From assembly GCF_001443045.1 (NCBI RefSeq), contig NZ_LKPJ01000010.1, positions 205,210 through 262,211 on the forward strand: a stretch of 57,002 nt of DNA, read 5' to 3'. Under the pieces are notes generated by a model. The model had not been told where the DNA came from. It was given only the letters and a program-made list of their open reading frames with translations, and did not search any database. Below are positions 37,778-46,815 of this stretch, in pieces. The translations under genes were made by a program, and so were the position numbers. Every line of letters begins with the position of its first letter. The first letter of the stretch is position 1. This DNA comes from Burkholderia ambifaria (GTDB lineage Bacteria; Pseudomonadota; Gammaproteobacteria; Burkholderiales; Burkholderiaceae).

Positions 37778-37797
37778 CGCGCGCAGCGCGCGATTTT
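37778..37797 (+). terminator. Terminator after recX
   Basis: CGCGCG-CAG-CGCGCG is followed by ATTTT, ten bases after the recX stop. Confidence 0.55.
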
Positions 37798-37911
37798 GCT
37801 GCAATGCAACCGTTTCCGGACAGGCGGGAATACCCGCCTTCGCGGCCGAATGCCTCAAATACCCAATATGCTAAAATCCATGGGTTTTCCTCTTCGGCCT
37901 CAACCTCCAGC

Positions 37912-38520
37912 ATGCCGCTATCCGAGCCCGTGCCCCGTCAGTTGCGACATCGACGCGCAATCCGAGCGGAAGCCTACGAGCGCGGCGACGGCTTGTGGGA
38001 CATCGAAGCCTGCCTGACCGATCACAAGCCGCGCGACGTCGCGCTTGCGTCGGGCATCCGGCCCCAGGGCCTGCCGATCCACGAACTCTGGCTGCGCGTG
38101 ACTATCGATCGTGACCTCAATGTCGTCGACGCCGAAGCGTCGTCGGAATGGGTTCCTTATCCCGGTCACTGTCAATCCGCCACTCCCGCCTATCGGGCCC
38201 TCATCGGGCTCAACCTCTTCCGCAATTTCCGCCGCAACGCGAACCGGCTGCTCGCCGGCGTCGCAGGCTGCTCCCATCTCACCGAACTATGCGCCGTGCT
38301 GCCGACGGCAGCGATCCAGGCGTTCGCCGGTGACGTGTGGAACGTGCGCGAGGAGGGCGGCGAAGGGCCGGATCACGACGGCGTGCACGCCGAACCGCCT
38401 TTCCAGCTCGGCCGCTGCCGGGCGCTGCGGTTCGACGGCGAGGTGGTTCGGCAGTACTACCCGCGCTGGTATGGCCCGATTCGGCCGGATATGCCCGGTG
38501 AAGGCAGCACGAAGGAATGA
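37912..38520 (+). CDS. DUF2889 family protein
   Basis: A 202-residue protein beginning MPLSEPVPRQLRHRRAIRAEAY, a DUF2889 family signature, with the central HELWLRVTIDRDLNVVDAEA and the conserved CSHLTELCAVLPTAAIQAFAGD. The function is unknown; it has no membrane segment. It stands between recX and sucC in the order known from Burkholderia. The ribosome binding site is weak (CTCCAGC); an in-frame ATG further up at 37804 is less likely. Confidence 0.8.
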   Translation: MPLSEPVPRQLRHRRAIRAEAYERGDGLWDIEACLTDHKPRDVALASGIRPQGLPIHELWLRVTIDRDLNVVDAEASSEWVPYPGHCQSATPAYRALIGLNLFRNFRRNANRLLAGVAGCSHLTELCAVLPTAAIQAFAGDVWNVREEGGEGPDHDGVHAEPPFQLGRCRALRFDGEVVRQYYPRWYGPIRPDMPGEGSTKE

Positions 38521-38588
38521 ACGGAAATCATTCGAAGAAGCGTCCTAAGCGACATTTCATCCAACTCTCAGACTGAAGGGAATCACGC

Positions 38589-39755
38589 ATGAAGATTCAC
38601 GAGTACCAGGGTAAGGAAATCCTGCGGAAATTCGGAGTCGCGGTACCGCGCGGCAAGCCGGCGTTCTCGGTTGACGAGGCCGTCAAGGTGGCAGAAGAGC
38701 TCGGCGGCCCGGTTTGGGTCGTGAAGGCTCAGATTCACGCGGGTGGCCGTGGCAAGGGCGGCGGCGTGAAGGTGGCGAAGTCGATCGAGCAGGTTCGCGA
38801 ATACGCGAGCCAGATCCTCGGCATGCAGCTCGTCACGCACCAGACCGGTCCGGAAGGCCAGAAGGTCAACCGTCTGATGATCGAAGAAGGCGCCGACATC
38901 AAGCAGGAACTGTATGTCAGCCTCGTCGTCGATCGCGTGTCGCAAAAGATCGTTCTGATGGGTTCGAGCGAAGGCGGCATGGACATCGAAGAAGTTGCCG
39001 AAAAGCACCCGGAACTGATCCACAAGGTCATCGTCGAGCCGTCGACGGGCCTGCTCGACGCCCAGGCCGACGACCTCGCCGCGAAGATCGGCGTGCCGGC
39101 TGCGTCGATTCCGCAAGCGCGCGCGATCCTGCAAGGCCTGTACAAGGCATTCTGGGAAACCGACGCGTCGCTGGCTGAAATCAACCCGCTGAACGTTTCC
39201 GGCGACGGCAAGGTCATCGCACTCGACGCGAAGTTCAACTTCGACTCGAACGCGCTGTTCCGCCACCCGGAAATCGTCGCGTACCGCGATCTGGACGAAG
39301 AGGATCCGGCTGAAATCGAAGCGTCGAAGTTCGATCTCGCGTACATCTCGCTCGACGGCAACATCGGCTGTCTCGTGAACGGCGCAGGCCTCGCGATGGC
39401 GACGATGGACACGATCAAGCTGTTCGGCGGCGAGCCGGCGAACTTCCTGGACGTCGGCGGCGGCGCGACGACCGAGAAGGTCACCGAAGCGTTCAAGCTG
39501 ATGCTGAAGAACCCGGATCTGAAGGCGATCCTCGTGAACATCTTCGGCGGCATCATGCGCTGCGACGTGATCGCGGAAGGCGTGATCGCCGGTTCGAAGG
39601 CCGTGAACCTGAACGTGCCGCTCGTCGTGCGCATGAAGGGCACGAACGAGGACCTCGGCAAGAAGATGCTGGCCGATTCGGGCCTGCCGATCATCTCGGC
39701 GGACAGCATGGAAGAAGCTGCGCAGAAGGTCGTCGCGGCTGCCGAAGGCAAGTAA
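38589..39755 (+). CDS. sucC: Succinyl-CoA synthetase (ADP-forming), beta subunit
   Basis: A 388-residue ATP-grasp subunit, length equal to E. coli SucC. The start is [17 protein letters not shown]; nucleotide-binding ([14 protein letters not shown]) and CoA/phosphate contact segments ([27 protein letters not shown]) are present. With SucD it makes ATP from succinyl-CoA in the TCA cycle. It lies 149 bases before sucD in the same direction. Confidence 0.98.
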   Translation: MKIHEYQGKEILRKFGVAVPRGKPAFSVDEAVKVAEELGGPVWVVKAQIHAGGRGKGGGVKVAKSIEQVREYASQILGMQLVTHQTGPEGQKVNRLMIEEGADIKQELYVSLVVDRVSQKIVLMGSSEGGMDIEEVAEKHPELIHKVIVEPSTGLLDAQADDLAAKIGVPAASIPQARAILQGLYKAFWETDASLAEINPLNVSGDGKVIALDAKFNFDSNALFRHPEIVAYRDLDEEDPAEIEASKFDLAYISLDGNIGCLVNGAGLAMATMDTIKLFGGEPANFLDVGGGATTEKVTEAFKLMLKNPDLKAILVNIFGGIMRCDVIAEGVIAGSKAVNLNVPLVVRMKGTNEDLGKKMLADSGLPIISADSMEEAAQKVVAAAEGK

Positions 39756-39762
39756 AGAAGCG

Positions 39763-39836
39763 CCCCCAGACCTGGCGCTACGCGCCAGGCCCCTCGGGGG
39801 AGTCAAGAAAACTTGGGGCGGCCCGGCGTTTTCTTG
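39763..39836 (+). other. Two hairpins between sucC and sucD
   Basis: CCTGGCGC-TAC-GCGCCAGG (39771-39789) is flanked by C-rich and G-rich arms (CCCCC near 39763 with GGGGG near 39800), and CAAGAAAAC (39804-39812) pairs with GTTTTCTTG (39828-39836). They fill most of the 149-base space between two genes that should be expressed together. A role in message stability, processing or attenuation is inferred. Confidence 0.55.
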
Positions 39837-39904
39837 GCGCGCTCAACGAACACGCATGGCGGCGCGGCTAGCCTGCGACGCCAATCGAACAGAGGTCAAA
39901 ATAC

Positions 39905-40786
39905 ATGTCGATTCTGATCAACAAGGACACGAAGGTCATCACGCAGGGCATTACCGGCAAAACCGGTCAGTTCCATACGCGCGCCTGCCGTGAATACGCA
40001 AACGGCCGCGAAGCATTCGTCGCGGGCGTGAACCCGAAGAAGGCCGGCGAAGATTTCGAAGGCATTCCGATCTACGCGAGCGTCAAGGAAGCGAAGGCGG
40101 AAACCGGCGCGACCGTGTCGGTCATCTACGTTCCGCCGGCAGGTGCTGCTGCTGCGATCTGGGAAGCGGTCGAAGCCGACCTCGATCTCGCGATCTGCAT
40201 CACGGAAGGCATCCCTGTCCGCGACATGATCGAAGTGAAGGACCGTATGCGTCGCGAAGGCCGCAAGACGCTGCTGCTCGGGCCGAACTGCCCGGGCACG
40301 ATCACGCCGGACGAACTGAAGATCGGCATCATGCCGGGTCACATCCACCGCAAGGGCCGCATCGGCGTCGTGTCGCGTTCGGGCACGCTGACGTATGAAG
40401 CCGTTGCGCAGCTGACGGCACTGGGCCTCGGCCAGTCGTCGGCAGTCGGTATCGGCGGCGACCCGATCAACGGTCTGAAGCACATCGACGTGATGAAGAT
40501 GTTCAACGACGATCCGGATACGGACGCGGTCGTGATGATCGGCGAAATCGGCGGTCCGGACGAAGCCAACGCCGCTCAGTGGATCAAGGACAACATGAAG
40601 AAGCCGGTCGTCGGCTTCATCGCGGGCGTCACGGCGCCCCCGGGCAAGCGCATGGGCCACGCCGGCGCGCTGATCTCGGGCGGTGCGGATACGGCCGAAG
40701 CGAAGCTGGAAATCATGGAAGCGTGCGGCATCACCGTCACGCGCAACCCGTCGGAAATGGGTCGCCTCCTGAAGAAGGCGCTGTAA
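39905..40786 (+). CDS. sucD: Succinyl-CoA synthetase, alpha subunit
   Basis: A 293-residue subunit with the phospho-His active site in GHAGALISGGADTAEAK, the CoA-binding start ITGKTGQFHTRAC and the LLGPNCPGTITPDE motif. It forms the heterotetramer with SucC. A strong terminator follows. Confidence 0.98.
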   Translation: MSILINKDTKVITQGITGKTGQFHTRACREYANGREAFVAGVNPKKAGEDFEGIPIYASVKEAKAETGATVSVIYVPPAGAAAAIWEAVEADLDLAICITEGIPVRDMIEVKDRMRREGRKTLLLGPNCPGTITPDELKIGIMPGHIHRKGRIGVVSRSGTLTYEAVAQLTALGLGQSSAVGIGGDPINGLKHIDVMKMFNDDPDTDAVVMIGEIGGPDEANAAQWIKDNMKKPVVGFIAGVTAPPGKRMGHAGALISGGADTAEAKLEIMEACGITVTRNPSEMGRLLKKAL

Positions 40787-40807
40787 TTTCCGCGTGGTTC
40801 GTCCTGC

Positions 40808-40836
40808 AAAAAACGCCGGCTCTGCCGGCGTTTTTT
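40808..40836 (+). terminator. Terminator after sucD
   Basis: ACGCCGGC-TCT-GCCGGCGT is flanked by A6 and T6, giving a stem that also works in reverse. It lies 21 bases after the sucD stop. Confidence 0.93.
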
Positions 40837-40947
40837 GTTATGCTCGCGCAATGAATTTGTAAGCCCCGGGCATGCGCGATGCATGCGCCGGCGATGAACC
40901 GGGTCGCCTGTCAGACAGTCGTTGCCCCGCACCTACCTATATTCCTC

Positions 40948-41652
40948 ATGCTTGAATTCCTGACGTCGCTGCACTGGGGCGCCGTGTTCCAGATCGTCAT
41001 CATCGACATCCTGCTCGGCGGCGACAACGCCGTCGTGATCGCGCTCGCGTGCCGCAACCTGCCGGCCAACCAGCGGCTGCGCGGCGTCGTGTGGGGCACG
41101 GCCGGCGCGATCCTGCTGCGGGTTGCGCTGATCGCGTTCGCGGTCGTGCTGCTCGACGTGCCGTTCCTGAAATTCGGCGGCGGCCTGCTGCTGCTGTGGA
41201 TCGGCATCAAGCTGATGGCGCCGGATGCCGACGCGCACGACAACGTGAAGCCTGCCGACCGGCTGTGGGACGCGGTGAAGACGATCGTGATCGCCGACGC
41301 CGTGATGAGCCTCGACAACGTGATCGCGATTGCCGGCGCGGCCGAGCAGGCCGATCCGTCGCACCGGCTGGCGCTCGTGATCTTCGGGCTCGTCGTCAGC
41401 GTGCCGATCATCGTGTGGGGCAGCACGCTGGTGCTGAAGCTGCTCGACCGATTCCCGATCGTCGTCGCGTTGGGCGCCGGGCTGCTCGGCTGGATCGCCG
41501 GCGGACTGATGGTGCACGACCCGGTCGGCGATCGCTGGCCGGTGCTCGATACGTCGGCCGCGATCTATGGCGCGAGCATCGCCGGCGCGCTGCTCGTCGT
41601 TGCCGCCGGATACGCGCTCCGGCGCCGCCGCAGCGTTCCGCACGCGCATTGA
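40948..41652 (+). CDS. TerC-family membrane protein (metal efflux)
   Basis: A 234-residue inner-membrane protein with about seven helices. The paired acidic motifs GGDNAVVIALA and SLDNVIAIAGAAE are the TerC family signature; members export manganese or load metal on secreted enzymes. The ATG at 40948 has a weak ribosome binding site. I looked for a yybP-ykoY manganese riboswitch upstream and did not find its conserved core. Confidence 0.85.
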   Translation: MLEFLTSLHWGAVFQIVIIDILLGGDNAVVIALACRNLPANQRLRGVVWGTAGAILLRVALIAFAVVLLDVPFLKFGGGLLLLWIGIKLMAPDADAHDNVKPADRLWDAVKTIVIADAVMSLDNVIAIAGAAEQADPSHRLALVIFGLVVSVPIIVWGSTLVLKLLDRFPIVVALGAGLLGWIAGGLMVHDPVGDRWPVLDTSAAIYGASIAGALLVVAAGYALRRRRSVPHAH

Positions 41653-41702
41653 CGTTGGCCGTCCGGCCGACTGCCGGGGCCGCGGCCCGCTGGCTACGAT
41701 CG

Positions 41703-41733
41703 AAACGCCTGCCTGATTCGGCAGGCGTTTTTC
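41703..41733 (+). terminator. Terminator after terC
   Basis: AAACGCCTGCC-TGATTC-GGCAGGCGTTT is followed by TTCG, about 50 bases after the terC stop and 17 before the pilin start. Confidence 0.85.
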
Positions 41734-41749
41734 GTTTCCGGAGCCAGTC

Positions 41750-42346
41750 ATGTTCGAAGCCTTTTCCGTTTCCCTGTTCCGTCGCATCGCCGCCGATCTG
41801 CGGCGCGCGCGCCGCCCGGTGCCGCGCTGGCGGCCCGCCGGCTTCACGCTGATCGAGTTGATGATCGTGCTCGCGATCGTCGGCGTGATCGCGGCCTATG
41901 CGATTCCCGCGTACCAGGATTACCTCGCGCGGTCGCGCGTCGGCGAGGGGCTCGCGCTCGCGTCGTCCGCGCGGCTGGCGGTCGCCGACAACGCCGCGAG
42001 CGGCGCGGGCCTCGACGGCGGCTACAGTCCGCCCGCCGCCACGCGCAACGTCGAATCCGTTCGTATCGACGCCGATACGGGCCAGATCACGGTGGCGTTT
42101 ACCGCCCGCGTCGCCGCGGCCGGTGCGAATACGCTCGTCCTGGTGCCGTCCGCGCCGGACAAGGCCGAGACGCCGACCGCACGGGTGCCGCTGAAAAAGG
42201 GCGCGATGCAGGCCGGCGCGATTGCCTGGGAATGCTTTGCCGCCGGCAAGGCTGCGTCGTCGCTTCCGGCGCCGGGAGCGGGTCCGTTGCCAGCGGAGGC
42301 GGCGACGTTGCCCGCGAAATATGCGCCGGCGGAATGCCGCGCGTAA
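41750..42346 (+). CDS. Type IV prepilin / pilin-like protein
   Basis: A 198-residue prepilin. The class III signal is [31 protein letters not shown], with the cleavage Gly followed by Phe and Glu at mature position 5. The leader is unusually long (about 30 residues) and Arg-rich. The C-terminal globular part contains two cysteines (WECFAAG and PAECRA) that may form the pilin loop. GGAG lies six bases before the start. Immediately downstream is the O-glycosylation ligase gene, and the Pro/Ala/Ser-rich C-terminus ([19 protein letters not shown]) resembles known O-glycosylated low-complexity regions. Confidence 0.85.
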   Translation: MFEAFSVSLFRRIAADLRRARRPVPRWRPAGFTLIELMIVLAIVGVIAAYAIPAYQDYLARSRVGEGLALASSARLAVADNAASGAGLDGGYSPPAATRNVESVRIDADTGQITVAFTARVAAAGANTLVLVPSAPDKAETPTARVPLKKGAMQAGAIAWECFAAGKAASSLPAPGAGPLPAEAATLPAKYAPAECRA

Positions 42347-42508
42347 TGTCGACGGCGTACGGGCCGGTGCGTGACGGTGTGCACGGCGCGGCGTCTGCCG
42401 TGCCGGCCCGCCGTGCTGGCGCTGCCGTATCGGATGACGGCGCGACGGGCCCGCACAGAGGGAGGAAAGTTTTGTATAGTGCGCCGGTTGCTGACATCCG
42501 GTTTGCTC

Positions 42509-44287
42509 ATGCCTTCTACTTTTTCCCGTTCGTTGCCGCTCGTTGCGCTGGCTGTCGCCCTGATCGTGCCGTACTCGATCACGAATCACACGTATCCGAT
42601 CCCGACCTTTTATTCCGAATTTGCCGCACTGGTGCTGTATCTGCTGGTGGGGCTCTCCGTCGTCCTGCTTGCGCGCACGGGCCGCCCGGCCGAGCCGTTC
42701 GCCGCGCCGGCCGCGTTCGTCGCACCGCTCGGGTTCGCGGCGGTACTGATCGCGCAGGTCGCGCTGATGCCGCTGAAGGTGCCGTCAATGAACTGGCTCG
42801 CGGTCGGCTATCTGGCCGCTGCGCTGGTCGCGATGCAGGCCGGCTACACGCTCGCGCGCGAGGGGCTTGCCGAAGCCACCGCGCGAATGATGGCCGGCGC
42901 GCTGCTCATCGGCGGCGTGCTCGCCGTCGCGAGCCAGGTCGTGCAGTTGTTCCATCTCGAATCCGCCGTGTCGCCGTTCGTCGTGATGTACAACATCGCG
43001 GTCGATCGCCGTCCGTACGGCAACATGGCGCAGGCGAACCACCTGGCGACCTACATCGCGTTCGCGCTCGCGGGCGCGCTGTATCTGGTGCAGACGCGCC
43101 GGCTCGCGGCATGGGCATGGTTCGCGCTGTCGATCATGCTGTCGGTCGGTCTCGCGCTGACGGTGTCGCGCGGCCCGTGGCTGCAGGTCGCGGTGATGGT
43201 CGTCGCGGGATTCTGGATGGCATGGCTCGAGTCGCGCCGCACGCCGGGCAACCGCCGCGCATGGCTGATTCCGGTCGCGCTCGCGGTGGCCTTCGTTGCG
43301 GTGAACGTCGCGGTGCGCTGGGCCAACGTGCACTTCCACCTGGGGCTCGCCGAGTCGGCGGCCGACCGGATGCGCGACGCGGGGCAGATCGCGCCGCGCC
43401 TCGCGCTGTGGAAGTACGGGCTCGCGATGTTCCGCGAGCATCCGTTGCTCGGCGTCGGCTGGGGCGAATTCCCGTCGCACCAGTTCGCGCTCGTGCGCAC
43501 GCTCGGCGGTGTCGAGATCGCGAACAACTCGCACGACATCTTCATCGACCTGCTCGCGAAATCCGGCCTCGCCGGTCTCGGCGTGCTCGTCGTCGCGCTC
43601 GTGACGTGGTTCGTGCGCGCGGTGCGCGCGCCGCAGTCGAGCACGCGCGTGTTCGGCCTCGCGCTGATCGGCATCCTGCTGATGCATGCGCTCGTCGAAT
43701 ATCCGCAGCAGTACATGTTCTTCCTGCTGCCGGCGATGTTCGTGATCGGCCTGCTCGACGTGAAGCCGCTGCGCATCCTGCCGGGCCGCTTGGCGTTCGG
43801 GCTGTTCGCGGTGCTGTCGGTCGGCGGCGTGCTGGCGGCGGTGCCCGTGCTGCGCGACTACCAGCGCGCTGAAGTGCTGTATTACGGCAACGACCCGGCT
43901 GCGCAGTACCGCGATGCGCCGTCGCTGCTATTCGGTGCGTGGGGCGATTACGGAGCGGCCACGCTGCTGACGATTTCGCCGGACAACCTGCCGCTCAAGC
44001 TCGTCGCGCACGAGCGCGCCATTGCGCTGCTGCCCGGCGAGACGGTGCTGCGCCGCTATGCGGCGCTGCAGGCGCTGGCCGGTCGCGAAGCCGACGCGCT
44101 CGATACGGTCGCGCGCCTGCATGTGTTCGCGAAGGAATTGAAGGACTGGCCGCAGCAACTGGCGTCGCTGTACAAGCTGTGCGACCAGCAGCCGGCGTTG
44201 AAGGCGTTCAAGGCGGCCGTCGTTGCGAAGTATGGGGACGTGCCGCCCGAAGCGGACGATGACGAGTCGGACGACGATTCCGAGTGA
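42509..44287 (+). CDS. pglL: Protein O-oligosaccharyltransferase PglL
   Basis: A 592-residue inner-membrane enzyme of the Wzy_C / O-antigen ligase superfamily with about 11-12 helices. The key loop segment RRPYGNMAQANHLATYIAF and the periplasmic HPLLGVGWGEFPSHQF, NNSHDIFIDLLAKSGL and EYPQQYMFFLLP motifs match PglL, which moves lipid-linked glycans to Ser/Thr of periplasmic proteins. A C-terminal periplasmic domain ends in an acidic tail. In Burkholderia cenocepacia the general O-glycosylation ligase is found in this same neighbourhood. The start at 42509 has no strong ribosome binding site; GGAGG is about 37 bases upstream. Confidence 0.9.
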   Translation: MPSTFSRSLPLVALAVALIVPYSITNHTYPIPTFYSEFAALVLYLLVGLSVVLLARTGRPAEPFAAPAAFVAPLGFAAVLIAQVALMPLKVPSMNWLAVGYLAAALVAMQAGYTLAREGLAEATARMMAGALLIGGVLAVASQVVQLFHLESAVSPFVVMYNIAVDRRPYGNMAQANHLATYIAFALAGALYLVQTRRLAAWAWFALSIMLSVGLALTVSRGPWLQVAVMVVAGFWMAWLESRRTPGNRRAWLIPVALAVAFVAVNVAVRWANVHFHLGLAESAADRMRDAGQIAPRLALWKYGLAMFREHPLLGVGWGEFPSHQFALVRTLGGVEIANNSHDIFIDLLAKSGLAGLGVLVVALVTWFVRAVRAPQSSTRVFGLALIGILLMHALVEYPQQYMFFLLPAMFVIGLLDVKPLRILPGRLAFGLFAVLSVGGVLAAVPVLRDYQRAEVLYYGNDPAAQYRDAPSLLFGAWGDYGAATLLTISPDNLPLKLVAHERAIALLPGETVLRRYAALQALAGREADALDTVARLHVFAKELKDWPQQLASLYKLCDQQPALKAFKAAVVAKYGDVPPEADDDESDDDSE

Positions 44288-44701
44288 TGTCGCGCAGCGC
44301 CGGGCGGGGAATCCCGGCGTTGGCCGGATTGCAGTGAGGCGGGGGAGCGGTGGCGTACCCGGACGGTGCGGCGATTGCTTCCCGCGGGGAATGGATGCCA
44401 GCCGAATCCGGCGCGATTCGCGTCAACCATTGTCAAATCGCTGCCATGCGCGGGGCGGCGCATGCACAATGCGCGAAAGCGTTCGCGTGCATGGCTGCCC
44501 GGTGCGGGCCGCCGACGCGAACGCTGGCCCCGGTCTCCGGGAACCCGCCAAGCAGGATCGCGACCGGTAGTCATCGGTCGTGCGGCCGTAACGGGGCGCC
44601 GGTCCGATGGCCGCGGCGCAGGGCGATGCACGCGACGCGGCCGGGCGATGTCCGCCGGCGCGGCGTTCGTCCGGAACAATACTGAAGAACGATATTCGAC
44701 C
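44288..44701. other. Intergenic space after pglL
   Basis: About 410 GC-rich bases without a supported gene. A CGCCGGG / CCCGGCG hairpin near 44297-44320 may end pglL transcription. The possible frames here are short or Arg-rich. Confidence 0.5.
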
Positions 44702-45052
44702 ATGGCCCTTCGCTCGACCATCCTGATCCTGCCTGCCGTCGCCTTGCTGTTTTCCGGCTGCGCGATGCTGTCGTCGTCGCAGGAAAGCAAGCTGACCTGC
44801 CACATTCCGCGCGCCGTCTATCCGGATGGCGCGAAGCCGCTCACACGTCCGGTCACCGTGCTCGTGCGCGCGCTGATGACGACCTCGGGCGAAGCGCAGA
44901 ACGTTACCGTGACGACGAGCAGCCGCAACGCGGCGGCAGACCGCGCGGCCGTCGATGCGATGACGCATGCGACCTGCGCGCAGACCGGTGCCACCGCGAA
45001 CCCGTTTCTGCTTACGCAACCGTTCGTGTTCGAGCCGCGACGCGCCGAATGA
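44702..45052 (+). CDS. Small lipoprotein, TonB-C-like
   Basis: A 116-residue protein with signal peptide and lipobox (FSGC, Cys20). The mature part (PRAVYPDGAKPLTRPVTVLVRALMTTSGEAQNVTVTTSSRNAAADRAAVDAM) has the pattern of a TonB C-terminal domain: a Pro start, a strand with G-x-x-x-x-V, and a helix with AxxAV. Such small lipoproteins are common next to envelope genes; energy transduction is not implied without a membrane anchor. Function unknown. Confidence 0.65.
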   Translation: MALRSTILILPAVALLFSGCAMLSSSQESKLTCHIPRAVYPDGAKPLTRPVTVLVRALMTTSGEAQNVTVTTSSRNAAADRAAVDAMTHATCAQTGATANPFLLTQPFVFEPRRAE

Positions 45053-45161
45053 TGCGCGGCCGGTGCGGCGGGTTATACCGCGTCGCGCCGTGTTTGCTGT
45101 CGTTTCCTGTCCGACGCCGCTATGCCGGAGCGCCGTCTCATCGCGCCGCCGAGGTTCAGTG

Positions 45162-45551
45162 CTACGGCATCAGGTTCGCACGGCGGCATGCCGGCTCGGC
45201 CGCATTGCGCAGTCCCAGCATCGTGAAGCCGTTGCGTTCCTGGTGGATCAGCGCATAGCGCCGCGCCACGGTGTTTCCATCCTTGCCCGTCAGATCCAGT
45301 TCCACCTGGAAGCGATCCTTGCTGTCCGAGCAGCCGCGTACGGGTCCACACGCGAACCCGATATCGGGCGCCTTGCTTTCCGCATTGAACGCCTGCCGGG
45401 TTTTCAGCGCCGCCGCTGCGGCCGCAGGTTCGCTCCATTCGCGCGCGAGCGCATCGTCCACGTCAAGCCATTCGTCGACGAAATCGCGGCCGTTGAACGT
45501 GTTCTTCTGATTTTCTATTGTTCGAAATGAGGAATCGTTACGGCCGACGAT
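45162..45551 (-). pseudogene. Hypothetical protein lacking its start (5'-truncated)
   Basis: The minus-strand frame reads like a real protein throughout: FRTIENQKNTFNGRDFVDEWLD, LAREWSEPAAAAAALKTRQAF, DRFQVELDLTGKDGNTVARRY and a C-terminal NGFTMLGLRNAAEPACRRAN. It is open from 45551 to 45162 but has no ATG before the protein-like part begins; a TGA closes it at 45552. The only in-frame starts are internal, such as GTG at 45461. I infer that the 5' end was removed where the accessory island begins. Family not recognised. Confidence 0.5.
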
Positions 45552-45989
45552 TCATCCCGAACTGCCCCGGACAGGCGTGCTTCAGCCCGCTACGTCCTCC
45601 ACCTTCTAGTCCCCCGACTTCCCGCCACGCTTCTCCCTCACGCTCACGTCGGTAATCACCATCCCCCGATCGACCGCCTTGCACATTCTGGTTCCGGTGC
45701 AAAGCCTTGGGTTGATGGTCTTGTAAATCAAAGACTTACTGTCGCCGAAGCGTTCGATCTTGCCCAAATCGGTTAATGAACTTGGACAGCGTTTGGACAA
45801 GACTTGGACAACAATACCTGCCCATTCGCCAAGCGTGCGTTTACGCGATTCGATGCATCCTTGGACATGCGTCGAAGCGTGGAGACATGCTGCACCGGCA
45901 TTACGCGAGTCTCGATGTCGGTGATGTACCCGTTACGATGAACTGCGCCCAGTAACGCAATAGGCAACTTCGTTGCGCTCTCGCAGAGT
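45552..45989. other. Island edge without a confident gene
   Basis: About 440 bases with clearly lower GC. Two overlapping minus-strand frames (45606-45800 and 45773-46081) and one plus-strand frame interrupted by TGA at 45939 all look partly protein-like, e.g. plus-strand [16 protein letters not shown] before the stop and SNAIGNFVALSQSLSKQC after it. I cannot decide which was coding. Remnants of integrase or cargo genes are possible. Confidence 0.4.
45781..45867 (+). repeat. Phased TTGGACA repeat cluster
   Basis: TTGGACA occurs at 45782, 45793 and 45804, spaced exactly 11 bases, and again at 45861. An inverted copy TGTCCAA lies at 45991-45997. The one-turn spacing would put bound protein on one helix face. 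Confidence 0.75.
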
Positions 45990-46394
45990 TTGTCCAAGCA
46001 ATGCCCGATTCCCGCATCAGCATCGGCAGTCTCCGCGCCTGCCGAACAGGCAGCGGCTATTTCGGCCTCGGACGTTGCCACGCAACAAACGTCGGATGCT
46101 TCATCGCAGGTTCAACAGGAAGCGCCCAAGTCAGCAGTGGTCGAAGCCAGCTTCGACTGTGGCAAGGCCACGTCCAAGATCGAGAAGCTGATTTGTTCGA
46201 CGCCTGCCACGGCAGATGCAGACCGTCGCCTTGCCGCTGCATATCGTGTGGCTGCGGCGAAATCGAGTGATCCAGCGGGACTGAAGCAGCAGCAGCGAGA
46301 CTGGCTGAAGGAACGCAACGCCTGTGACGATGCGACCTGCTTGGTACGCGTGACAGACGCCCGAATCCAAGCCCTGTCTGCGATGACTACATGA
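45990..46394 (+). CDS. LprI / DUF1311-domain protein (lysozyme-inhibitor-like)
   Basis: The C-terminal 75 residues (about 56-130) are an LprI-type domain: FDCGKATSKIEKLICS, DRRLAAAYRVAA, LKQQQRDWLKERNACDDATCLVRVTDARI, with four cysteines placed as in that family, some of whose members inhibit host lysozyme. A Ser/Ala/Gln-rich linker precedes it. No signal peptide is visible: the reading can begin at TTG 45990, but the frame is open back to a TGA at 45939 with protein-like residues, so the original N-terminus may be lost or mutated. The next gene starts ten bases later. Confidence 0.65.
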   Translation: MSKQCPIPASASAVSAPAEQAAAISASDVATQQTSDASSQVQQEAPKSAVVEASFDCGKATSKIEKLICSTPATADADRRLAAAYRVAAAKSSDPAGLKQQQRDWLKERNACDDATCLVRVTDARIQALSAMTT

Positions 46395-46404
46395 GGGGAA
46401 TGCA

Positions 46405-46719
46405 ATGAAACGACTGATTATTGGCCTGCTGCTGGCGGTTGGTGTGACGGCAGCGAACGCGCACGTTGTTGGCACCATCAACGACGGCGGCGAACGCATC
46501 ACGCTGTCGGACAAGCGGTCATGCGACGGCTGCGAATTTGAGGCCAGTACGACCACGAAGGGCATGAATGCAAGCTGGAACTACACGGACATCGACGGCA
46601 TCATCGAAGTTGACGAATCGGACGGTACCAGTCCTGCGCAGACGCGAAAGTACACCCTTGGCAAGGATGTTCGGCTGACCGCGTTCGGCAAGAAATTCAT
46701 GGGACCGGCCAACGATTGA
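46405..46719 (+). CDS. Small exported protein of unknown function
   Basis: A 104-residue protein with a clear signal peptide (MKRLIIGLLLAVGVTAANA|H), followed by a beta-rich part with a CDGC pair. AGGGGA precedes the start. It follows the LprI-domain gene by ten bases, so both are probably co-expressed in the periplasm. No family recognised. Confidence 0.7.
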   Translation: MKRLIIGLLLAVGVTAANAHVVGTINDGGERITLSDKRSCDGCEFEASTTTKGMNASWNYTDIDGIIEVDESDGTSPAQTRKYTLGKDVRLTAFGKKFMGPAND

Positions 46720-46815
46720 ACTAATGGTAGGGTCATCGCGGGACGACAGTACGCCGGATGTCGTCCCGGCCCGCCATTCAAGCAAGACCGGCAGAATCCA
46801 CGAACCGAGCGCCTA

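Noticed and set aside
40837..40947. Possible yybP-ykoY manganese riboswitch before the TerC gene
   Set aside because: The conserved core sequences of that riboswitch are not present; only irregular pairing is seen.
45606..46081. Overlapping minus-strand frames at the island edge as an integrase fragment
   Set aside because: No tyrosine-recombinase motifs (R..HxxR..Y) can be seen, so the identity is left open.
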